Positions 10,528 to 17,192 of a stretch of 17,192 nt of DNA are shown here, in pieces (positions within the stretch are counted from its first letter, which is position 1; every line of letters begins with the position of its first letter). The DNA is from Deltaproteobacteria bacterium. Its GTDB lineage: Bacteria; Desulfobacterota; DSM-4660; Desulfatiglandales; Desulfatiglandaceae. The DNA lies in NCBI GenBank assembly GCA_019314425.1, contig JAFCZI010000008.1, positions 1 through 17,192 of the forward strand, given 5' to 3'. A program made the translations under genes and the position numbers. The notes beneath the pieces are model-generated. The model saw only the letters and a list, made by a program, of their open reading frames with translations, made no database searches and had not been told where the DNA came from.

Positions 10528-12404
10528 GGTGGGTCGCCCGTTTTAGCGCCCCGCTTTTCGTGGCCTTGTGCCTGACGCTGCTATGGGGTTTTGCATTGCC
10601 ATCCACGGCCACAGCCACTGCTGAGGTTCCCTATCATGTAGAGATAAAAGGCAAAGGGTTGGAAAACAACCCGGTTCAAAATCTCCTCAGAGAAGTCTCC
10701 CAGGCCGTTCAAAAGGAAAGTGACCCGCCCAAAAGCCTGGCGTTGTTGAAGCGGCGTTGCGAAAGCGACCTTCCGGAAATTCAAAAGGTTCTGCGTTCTT
10801 TTGGTTATTTTCGGGGAACCATAAAATTTCAGGTGATCCCCCCCAAACCCTCGGATGCCGAAAGGGCTGGCAATCCCAACAACGACGTTTCCATTCCACC
10901 CCCGAAGGCAACTCCGACCCTCGTGCGGATTGAAGTTGATCTCGGTCCCCGGTTCACCCTTTCCAAACCGAGCATCACACTGATACCCGAAACGCCGCCA
11001 GGGGTTCTCGCACCCCCCACGCCCACTGAGACAGGGCTGGTTGCCGGAGCACCTTACGCCGCAAGCCGGGTGGTCAAAGCCGGGGAGACGATTTTAACCC
11101 GATATAAAGAAACCGGTTATCCTTTTCCGAAAATCAGTCATCGCGAGGTGATCGCTAATTTCAAAACAAACCACGTGGCGGTTTCGTTCCGGGTTTCGCC
11201 GGGGCCCTACGCGCGTTTTGGACCCACCCGGGTCACAGGTCTTGAGCGCCTTAAGGATCAATATGTATATGAATTAATCCCCTGGAAAGCGGGGGAACCC
11301 TATGACATCCGCCGGATCAAAGCGGCACGTCAAACGCTATTTAACACCAATCTTTTTGGTATTGTTGCGTTTAAGAATCCGGGGGTTGTAGATGCCGAAG
11401 GCCAGCTCCCCATGACCGTTGAGCTGAAAGAACGGGCTCCCCGAACGGTACGCCTGGGTCTGGAATACACCACGGATTACGGTCCCGGGTTCAATGGCAG
11501 CTGGACCCACAGAAACCTTCTCGGCATGGCCGAAAAATTGACGGCCACCGCCATATTGAATAAAGAAATAAGGACAGCAGCCCTTCGTTTTGATAAACCC
11601 ATGTTCTTAAGTAGGAACAATACATTCATTTCCCGGATTTCATTCAACGATGAAACCACCGATGCCTATGATGCCACTTCCGGTGTTGCAACGGCCATTC
11701 TGCGGCAGCAATTCACCAAACCCTTCCGGGCACACGGGGGCCTGGGGTTTCACCTGTCCCGGGTCAAGGACAACGCCACCAATGAACGGAATACATACCA
11801 AATCGTTTATGTACCGCTGACCGCTGAGCTGGATACCCGCAAAAATATTCTGAATCCGATTCAAGGGTATCATCTTTCCCTGGCCATGGCCCCCTATCAG
11901 GATATCTCTCAGAGTGACATTCGCTTTTTTCGCTATGTATTGGGCGGCAGCACTTATTACAATTTCAATCGTGGCGACCGGATCGTGGTGGCGGTTAAAG
12001 CCGCCTTCGGCCAGATTTGTGGCATCCATCACGATAAAATGCCGGCCGATCTGCGGTTCTATCCGGGGGGCGGCGGTTCTATTCGAGGGTACGGTTATCA
12101 AATGGCCGGGCCGCTTAAGGGAAATACCCCGCTCGGTGGTCTTTCCATGCTCACCGGATCGCTGGAATTGCGGTTCAAAGTGACCGAGTCCATCGGGCTG
12201 GTCCCTTTTGTGGATGTGGGAACCGCCTATCTGGACACGGTCCCTGATTTCAGCGAGCAGGAGATGCTTTACGGGGCGGGTCTGGGCCTACGGTATTACA
12301 CCGCTATCGGGCCCGTTCGGTTGGATGTGGCCGTTCCTCTCAAAAAACGAGGGGACGTTGACAGCGATTATCAGATTTATGTGAGTATTGGGCAGTCTTT
12401 TTGA
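10485..12404 (+). CDS. tamA: TamA-like outer-membrane protein of the Omp85/BamA superfamily
   Basis: TamA is the outer-membrane barrel of the translocation and assembly module, which works with TamB in envelope biogenesis. The 639-residue protein has an N-terminal signal peptide (hydrophobic core about residues 21-38, cleavage near TATA-EV). POTRA domains follow to about residue 320, then a 16-strand-type barrel. The Omp85 signature RFYPGGGGSIRGY (starting at Arg524) is present, as is a C-terminal Phe (IGQSF) suited to BAM recognition. Within the POTRA region two proline-rich stretches (around VIPPKPS to IPPPKATP, and LIPETPPGVLAPPTP) look like insertions. The first 15 residues before the signal peptide are encoded by the heptad tract. 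The following gene is tamB, which makes TamA more likely than BamA. GGAAAG lies about 5 nt before the ATG. Confidence 0.92.
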   Translation: MSTVKDQRTAVKGQRWVARFSAPLFVALCLTLLWGFALPSTATATAEVPYHVEIKGKGLENNPVQNLLREVSQAVQKESDPPKSLALLKRRCESDLPEIQKVLRSFGYFRGTIKFQVIPPKPSDAERAGNPNNDVSIPPPKATPTLVRIEVDLGPRFTLSKPSITLIPETPPGVLAPPTPTETGLVAGAPYAASRVVKAGETILTRYKETGYPFPKISHREVIANFKTNHVAVSFRVSPGPYARFGPTRVTGLERLKDQYVYELIPWKAGEPYDIRRIKAARQTLFNTNLFGIVAFKNPGVVDAEGQLPMTVELKERAPRTVRLGLEYTTDYGPGFNGSWTHRNLLGMAEKLTATAILNKEIRTAALRFDKPMFLSRNNTFISRISFNDETTDAYDATSGVATAILRQQFTKPFRAHGGLGFHLSRVKDNATNERNTYQIVYVPLTAELDTRKNILNPIQGYHLSLAMAPYQDISQSDIRFFRYVLGGSTYYNFNRGDRIVVAVKAAFGQICGIHHDKMPADLRFYPGGGGSIRGYGYQMAGPLKGNTPLGGLSMLTGSLELRFKVTESIGLVPFVDVGTAYLDTVPDFSEQEMLYGAGLGLRYYTAIGPVRLDVAVPLKKRGDVDSDYQIYVSIGQSF

Positions 12405-12441
12405 TTGCGGATTGCGGATTGCGGATTGCGGATTGCGGATT
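12403..12441 (+). repeat. Perfect tandem heptamer array (GATTGCG), 5.6 copies, starting in the tamA stop codon
   Basis: Five exact copies of GATTGCG (12403-12437) and a partial GATT follow directly after the last Phe codon of tamA. The GA of the first unit supplies the last two bases of the TGA stop. The array fills most of the 58-bp tamA-tamB gap. The perfect copies suggest recent expansion or selection and allow copy-number change by slippage. Confidence 0.95.
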
Positions 12442-12462
12442 TTGTAGCGGAAGAAGGGGTAG

Positions 12463-15400
12463 ATGGCAGAGGGCAGAACTCAGGGGGCAGGGGACAGGGG
12501 GAAAAGGCTGGTTAAATGGGCTCTGCTGACGGTGGTCTGTCTCATGGGTCTGATCGGACTTCTTTGGACCGGGCTTCAGACCCCCTGGGCCAAAACGCGG
12601 TTGGAAAATCTCGTATCATCCCTCACTGCAAAAACGGGTGACTATCAGGTAATGATTCAAGGACTTGATGGGTGGCTCCCTTTTTTCATTACGGTGGAAC
12701 AAGTGACCCTGTCGGATGCGAAAGGCCCCTGGCTTGAGGGGGAAAAGTTCGATTTTTCCATGAATCCCTGGGATCTGATCTCGGGTTCGGTGGATATCAA
12801 ATGGTTGCGGATGGAGCATCTGACCCTTTCCCGTCTGCCCGAACGCCGCGAATCTGCTCCGAAAAAAGAAGAAACACCTACCAAAAATGGCGCTTTCTCG
12901 CTGCCACACGTTCTGGTTCAGGAAATCCGGCTTCAGCGCATTGATCTGGGCGAAGCGCTTGTGGGAAAACCCATGGCTTTCAGTCTGAACGCCCGGTTAA
13001 AAACCGCCAAAGACCGCATTCAAACGAACGCATCTCTTCTGGATTTAAACAGAGCCCATGACACGTTTAAACTGAAAGCCACATATAATCTGAGGGACGA
13101 ACATCTGATGGCAGATGTGACCTACCATGAAGCCAGGGGGGGGCTGGTGGCAGGGTTGTTGGGTCTCAAAGACCTTGAGGACATTCAATTGACCGCAAAT
13201 GCACAGGGGCCTGTTTCCCATATCAAGGGTGACATGAATCTGAATATGGGCGGTTATGGTAACGCGGCGATCCAATATGACGTGAGCCATCAGGAGACCG
13301 TCGCCCTGAAATTGAGAGGACGAATAAAGGCTGATCGCCGAATTATACCGTCCCCGGAGCTCGCTGAGCTGGCAGGGCCAAAAGTGACGATTGAGGCACA
13401 TGCTGAAATGAAAGGGGAGACACTTACCCTGGAAACAGTTGAGCTGAAAGGGTCTCATGCCCGGTTAACGGCCGATGGCTGGGTGAACCTGAAGGAAAGC
13501 ATATTTTATGTGGCCTACCGGATGGGTCTGGATCATTCGGACAGGGGTATTTCAAAACTGGAAACCCTGCCTGCGGGAGAGGTGCAAGCCAAAGGTAAAA
13601 TTTCGGGGAAATTTGATGATTTTGCGGCCCATGTGACGCTTAATTCCCGGAGTCTTCGGTTTAAAAACCTTGAAATCAAAGAGATGACCGCACAACTGAC
13701 AGCAGACGGATTGCCGCAGAAGCCCTCCGGCAATATCCACATGAAGGCCTCATCCATGGATCAGCCCCTGCAACTGAACAGCGATTTTGCGTGGAGCGGA
13801 AAAACACTGACCGTTAGAGACGCGAGGGTTAAAGTACCGGGAATTGATCTGGCGACATCCCTTCATCTGACCCCCGGTACAGAAGACTTTTCCGGGAGGG
13901 GCAAAGGCCGGATCACTTCCCTCGAAATTGTTCAGGCTCTGACCGGTGTGGTGGTACAGGGTACGGGCGCCTTTCAAATTGAAGTCGGCAAATCCAGCAC
14001 CCCAAAGGGGCACACGTCTGTTGCGCTGGATGCAAACTTCAAAGGCCTGAAATACCAGGATTACAGCGCCGCCACCTTGAACGTGACGGCCCGTGTGGAC
14101 GATTTGAAGAAAATGCAGGGGAAAGCGAGCTTGAAAGCAACAAATATGCCTTTCGGGAGTTCGCGCCTTGAAACCCTGAGCCTGGGGGCAAAAGGCGCTC
14201 TGTCAAGTGCCGAAATCACCCTTCAAACCAAAGGAATGACAAAAACCGCCACTGAAGCGCCGCTGTTTCTGGCCGCAAAAATAAGGGTCAAGAGAACAGA
14301 CCTGTGGCAACTTCGGCTGGAAACGTTGAAAGCAGGCTATGAAGGTCTGAAAGTCAACCTGCAAAAACCCGCCACCCTGACCTACCATGATGATGGGCGG
14401 ATTGCGCTGGATAACCTTCAATTGAAAACGGACAAAGGACTGTTTCAGGCCATGGCCAAATTGGATAAGGATAAGGTGGAAGCCAAAGTTCGCATTACCG
14501 ATCTGCCCCTCTCCCTTCTGGAACCTTTTGTGGGACAGGATTTGGACGGCAGAGCAGAGGTCAGTCTTGAACTTTCAGGCCCCCTTGCAGACCCCGGGGT
14601 GAATGTAACCGTCCATATAAAAGAATACAAAATCATGGGTCGAGACGGCACCCAACCCATTTTACTGAATGTAAAGCTCCATTCCAGACGGGATGGGGAG
14701 CGCCTGCTGGCGGATCTGGAACTCTCGGGCCTGGGTAAGACCCCGTTTAAAGCCGCCGGCAGCATTCCTGCGCACATCTCCCTTAAGCCTTTCGCTTTTG
14801 ATATGGATAAAAACGGCAAGCTGGAGGCAAAGCTTCAGGGAATACTCAATCTGGCGGTCCTGCAAACACTGCCGGCCATGGACAACCAAAGCCTGCGGGG
14901 CCTGGTGAACGTGGACATGGGGATAGGGGGGTCCTTGGAGAAATGGGAGTTGAACGGCGGGGTAACCCTCGAAAAAGGCCGTTATGAAAACGTTGATCAA
15001 GGCGTGCTTCTGGATAAGATTCAGGTAAAAATGAGTGCCGAGGGGAGAATTCTGAAGCTGGCCCATCTGACCGCCACCGATGGCGGCACGGGGACAATCT
15101 CCCTCAATGGCCGGACCGATGTGGATCCCCCTTTTCGCACGGAAATCGCATTGATACTCAAACAGGCCACCCTGCTCCGACAGGAAAACCTAACCGTCAC
15201 CGCCGGTGGGAACCTGGATGTCAAGGGGAACAAGGACCGGATAGATCTGACCGGTGAAATTAATCTGGACCGTACGGAAATTGCCATTCCCAAACGTTTC
15301 CCGCCGGATGTGACGGTCATTCCCGTTACCATCATCAATGATCCCGCGACATCGGAAAAATCAGAATCCAAAAAGGGCGAAACCCTGATTCAAATGGATC

Positions 15401-16125
15401 TGGGGGTCAACATCCCCGATAAATGCTTTGTGCGGGGCCGCGGGCTGGATGCGGAATTCAAGGGTCGGCTGACGGTACAGGGGCCTGCCGGCAACCCGGT
15501 GGTTCGAGGGACTTTAAACGTGGTCAGGGGGACCTTTCTTTGTCTTTCCCGAACCTTCAAGGTCACCAATGGACAAATCGCCTTTGACGGCGCCACCCCC
15601 CCCGTACCGTTCCTGAACATTAACACTCAGGTGAATGCCGGAGAAATTACGGCGCAGGTGGATGTTACGGGACCTGCCGACGCCTTCAAGCTGAAGCTGT
15701 CTTCCCTGCCCCCATTGCCCCAAGATGAAATCATGGCTCAGATTCTCTTTGGGCAGTCCGTGGCCAAATTGAACACGTTTCAGGCCCTTCAAATGGCCTA
15801 CTCCATAAACGAGCTGGCCGGGGGGTACGGGCCGGACGTAATGGGCAAAACGCGAAGCTTCCTGGGTCTGGACCGTCTGGGTTTCAGTGGCGGAGACGGG
15901 GACACAAAAAACGACAGCAATGGCAATGATAACAGCCCCGGACCGAGCGTCGCCATGGGGAAATATGTCACCGATCGTGTTTATGTGGGCATTGAACAGG
16001 ACATAACGGATGCAAAGCAGGATGTGATTGTGGAGGTCAACATAACCCCCAATTTCACGGTTGAGAGCAAAGCCGGCACCCGGTCAGGGGCGGGGCTGGG
16101 ATTTAGCTGGAACTATGATTATTGA
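12463..16125 (+). CDS. tamB: TamB, translocation and assembly module inner-membrane component (DUF490)
   Basis: TamB is an inner-membrane-anchored, periplasm-spanning beta-helical protein that partners TamA and is thought to help outer-membrane protein insertion and phospholipid transport. The 1220-residue length is close to that of known TamB proteins. An N-terminal signal anchor (about 19-37, LTVVCLMGLIGLL) follows basic residues. The long middle consists of repetitive beta-rich segments of AsmA/TamB type. The C-terminal DUF490 domain is clear: RGTFLCLSRTFKVTNGQIAF, LPPLPQDEIMAQILFG, FQALQMAYSINELAGG, GLDRLGFSGGDGDT, KYVTDRVYVGIEQ and the terminal LGFSWNYDY. ATG at 12463 has AAGGGG a few nt upstream. 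The first codons come from a heptad repeat tract, so the N-terminal tail may vary. A Gly/Asp/Asn-rich insert (about GDGDTKNDSNGNDN) lies near the C-terminus. Confidence 0.96.
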   Translation: MAEGRTQGAGDRGKRLVKWALLTVVCLMGLIGLLWTGLQTPWAKTRLENLVSSLTAKTGDYQVMIQGLDGWLPFFITVEQVTLSDAKGPWLEGEKFDFSMNPWDLISGSVDIKWLRMEHLTLSRLPERRESAPKKEETPTKNGAFSLPHVLVQEIRLQRIDLGEALVGKPMAFSLNARLKTAKDRIQTNASLLDLNRAHDTFKLKATYNLRDEHLMADVTYHEARGGLVAGLLGLKDLEDIQLTANAQGPVSHIKGDMNLNMGGYGNAAIQYDVSHQETVALKLRGRIKADRRIIPSPELAELAGPKVTIEAHAEMKGETLTLETVELKGSHARLTADGWVNLKESIFYVAYRMGLDHSDRGISKLETLPAGEVQAKGKISGKFDDFAAHVTLNSRSLRFKNLEIKEMTAQLTADGLPQKPSGNIHMKASSMDQPLQLNSDFAWSGKTLTVRDARVKVPGIDLATSLHLTPGTEDFSGRGKGRITSLEIVQALTGVVVQGTGAFQIEVGKSSTPKGHTSVALDANFKGLKYQDYSAATLNVTARVDDLKKMQGKASLKATNMPFGSSRLETLSLGAKGALSSAEITLQTKGMTKTATEAPLFLAAKIRVKRTDLWQLRLETLKAGYEGLKVNLQKPATLTYHDDGRIALDNLQLKTDKGLFQAMAKLDKDKVEAKVRITDLPLSLLEPFVGQDLDGRAEVSLELSGPLADPGVNVTVHIKEYKIMGRDGTQPILLNVKLHSRRDGERLLADLELSGLGKTPFKAAGSIPAHISLKPFAFDMDKNGKLEAKLQGILNLAVLQTLPAMDNQSLRGLVNVDMGIGGSLEKWELNGGVTLEKGRYENVDQGVLLDKIQVKMSAEGRILKLAHLTATDGGTGTISLNGRTDVDPPFRTEIALILKQATLLRQENLTVTAGGNLDVKGNKDRIDLTGEINLDRTEIAIPKRFPPDVTVIPVTIINDPATSEKSESKKGETLIQMDLGVNIPDKCFVRGRGLDAEFKGRLTVQGPAGNPVVRGTLNVVRGTFLCLSRTFKVTNGQIAFDGATPPVPFLNINTQVNAGEITAQVDVTGPADAFKLKLSSLPPLPQDEIMAQILFGQSVAKLNTFQALQMAYSINELAGGYGPDVMGKTRSFLGLDRLGFSGGDGDTKNDSNGNDNSPGPSVAMGKYVTDRVYVGIEQDITDAKQDVIVEVNITPNFTVESKAGTRSGAGLGFSWNYDY
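12465..12499 (+). repeat. Degenerate heptamer tract, consensus GGCAGRG, at the tamB start
   Basis: Five 7-base units (first GGCAGAG, then GGCAGAA, and later GGCAGGG and GACAGGG) begin at the G of the tamB ATG and encode most of the first 12 residues (AEGRTQGAGDR). The tract is out of phase with the upstream GATTGCG array and has a different consensus. Confidence 0.65.
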
Positions 16126-16132
16126 TCATCAA

Positions 16133-16138
16133 AAGGAG
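16133..16138 (+). promoter_or_regulatory. Ribosome binding site AAGGAG for the FAH-family gene
   Basis: AAGGAG lies 8 nt before TTG at 16147 and 7 nt after the tamB stop. It supports the TTG start, as there is no ATG or GTG at a suitable distance. Confidence 0.8.
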
Positions 16139-16146
16139 AAAATCCA

Positions 16147-16986
16147 TTGAAACTGATACGCTTTGGAAAATCGGGTGAAGAACGGCCGGGGCTCATGAAG
16201 GACGGCGCCATTGTTGATTTACGGAAATTGTTTCCGGAAATCCCGGATATCGGCCCGGATTTTTTTAAGGACCAATGGCCGGAGAGGCTTCGCCATGTGG
16301 ATCATTCGGGCACGGAAATGAAGGTGCGTCTGGGTTGCCCGGTTCATACCACCAGTAAAATTATCTGTCTGGGGAAAAACTATGCGGAGCACGCCAAAGA
16401 AGGCCACATGAAAACGCCCGAGACGCCCCTGATCTTCTGCAAAACCCCCAACACCCTGAATGGCCCCGAAGATCCGGTCCTGATGCCTCGGGAAAGCGGC
16501 AAGATCGACTGGGAGATTGAACTGGCCCTGGTGATCGGGAAACAGTGCAAACGGGTTGCAAGGAAAGATGCGTTCAGCGTTATCGCCGGGTACACGGTAA
16601 TGAATGATGTTTCCGGACGGGAGGCTCAGTTCGCGGACAAGCAGTGGTTCCGGGGAAAGTCCTACGACGGTTTTGCCCCCATGGGGCCCTGCATTGTCAC
16701 GCCCGATGAGATGGGCGACATTCAAAACCTGCGGTTGACCACGGCGGTGGACGGAAAAATCATGCAGGACGGCAACACCCGGGATATGATTTTCGACATC
16801 CCCGCCATCATTGAAAACATCAGTTGCGATATTACCCTGGAACCAGGGGACATTATCTCCACCGGCACACCCGCAGGCGTGGGTATTTTCATGGATCCGC
16901 CCGTTACCCTCAAACCGGGAAACGTGGTGGAATGCATGGTGGAAGGGATCGGCACCCTTCGCAACCGGTTCATTCTGAACGAATAA
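16147..16986 (+). CDS. Fumarylacetoacetate hydrolase (FAH) family protein
   Basis: FAH-family enzymes use a divalent metal to cleave or isomerise C-C bonds in 2-oxo or 1,3-dicarbonyl acids (acylpyruvases, hydroxyheptadienedioate isomerase, oxaloacetate decarboxylase-type). The 279-residue product starts at TTG with a strong ribosome site. An N-terminal cap region of about 70 residues precedes the catalytic domain. There LGKNYAEHAKE (75-85) is followed by the metal ligands Glu123 and Glu125 in DWEIELALVIGK and Asp154 in MNDVSGRE. FAPMGP (176-181) and the family ending DIISTGTPAGVG with NVVECMVEGIGTLRN are also clear. Substrate cannot be deduced; annotation as 2-hydroxyhepta-2,4-diene-1,7-dioate isomerase or acylpyruvase would be a guess. 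It is the last gene in the co-directional run, 21 nt after tamB, with no obvious link to envelope assembly. Confidence 0.93.
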   Translation: MKLIRFGKSGEERPGLMKDGAIVDLRKLFPEIPDIGPDFFKDQWPERLRHVDHSGTEMKVRLGCPVHTTSKIICLGKNYAEHAKEGHMKTPETPLIFCKTPNTLNGPEDPVLMPRESGKIDWEIELALVIGKQCKRVARKDAFSVIAGYTVMNDVSGREAQFADKQWFRGKSYDGFAPMGPCIVTPDEMGDIQNLRLTTAVDGKIMQDGNTRDMIFDIPAIIENISCDITLEPGDIISTGTPAGVGIFMDPPVTLKPGNVVECMVEGIGTLRNRFILNE

Positions 16987-17058
16987 AATTACCCCTTATC
17001 TGACAAACTCGGTTCCGGTATAGTCGGGGCTTAAAAACGGGTAGGAACGCACTCGTCC

Positions 17059-17192
17059 ATACCAACGGAAGTTCAGCTCTGCATTGTCCATCAAATTCGC
17101 AATTCAATGAAATACGTCGGCTCTAAAAACCAGAAAGAATTCATGGTGGACTTGAAGCGAGTATACAAGGCAAGCAACAAAGATTTAGCCGA
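17059..17192 (+). pseudogene. IS256-family transposase fragment, 5' part missing, continuing past the window edge
   Basis: The plus-strand frame beginning near ATA CCA at 17059 reads IPTEVQLCIVHQIRNSMKYV and then KEFMVDLKRVYKASNKDLA to the edge. This is the middle of an IS256-type (mutator-like) DDE transposase, which I recognise from the TEVQLC(I/V)VHQIRNS and KEFMxDLKxVYKA segments. About the first 200 residues expected in this family are absent: upstream in the same frame there is a stop at 17032-17034, and 16987-17058 shows no transposase-like reading. The FAH gene ends only 72 bp before. The fragment is therefore a truncated remnant, unless the element is rearranged. Whether the 3' part is intact cannot be seen. 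No terminal inverted repeat was found at the junction. Confidence 0.85.

Noticed and set aside
12403..12499. CRISPR array
   Set aside because: The repeats are 7 bp, directly adjacent and without spacers, so this is simple tandem repetition.
16987..17040. Rho-independent terminator after the FAH gene
   Set aside because: CCCC and GGGG flank an imperfect stem with a large bulge, and there is no T-run after it. The evidence is too weak.

Overview
The window looks like chromosomal DNA of a Gram-negative, sulfate-reducer-like deltaproteobacterium (Desulfobacterota, probably Desulfobacterales). The evidence is a TamA/TamB pair, which implies an outer membrane, a lipoprotein signal peptide, the general look of the Ffh, LigA and MurA proteins, and repeat types I recall from such genomes. 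The lineage call is inference. Almost all of the window is ordinary, dense coding sequence, and I do not see a clear unknown defence or mobile system. The less ordinary material is in the small gaps.

Layout: positions 1-1230 carry the first 410 codons of ffh (signal recognition particle GTPase) on the minus strand, running off the left edge. A 411-bp divergent gap (1231-1641) holds a MITE-like inverted-repeat element (about 1363-1535). From 1642 to 16986 ten genes run on the plus strand with gaps from -8 to +58 bp, consistent with one long operon or a few overlapping units. In order they are a uridine-phosphorylase-like nucleoside phosphorylase, a DUF1786 actin-fold-like protein, ligA, acylphosphatase, an unknown lipoprotein, murA, comEC, tamA, tamB and a fumarylacetoacetate-hydrolase-family enzyme. 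At the right edge (about 17059-17192) is the middle part of an IS256-family transposase whose 5' part is missing.

How the genes fit together: TamA (outer-membrane Omp85 barrel) and TamB (inner-membrane-anchored, periplasm-spanning) form the translocation and assembly module. MurA starts peptidoglycan precursor synthesis and the lipoprotein is probably envelope-located. LigA and ComEC act on DNA (nick sealing; DNA passage across the inner membrane). The first two genes overlap by 4 bp and may be a functional pair. Acylphosphatase and the FAH-family protein are small-metabolite enzymes with no obvious link to the rest.

The most unusual structure is a set of three period-7 repeat tracts confined to the two boundaries of tamA: a degenerate GGACAGA-type tract across the comEC stop and tamA start, a perfect GATTGCG array starting inside the tamA stop codon, and a degenerate GGCAGRG tract starting at the tamB start codon. 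Several starts are non-ATG (TTG for acylphosphatase and the FAH gene, GTG for the lipoprotein, possibly TTG for comEC), chosen from ribosome-binding-site spacing.
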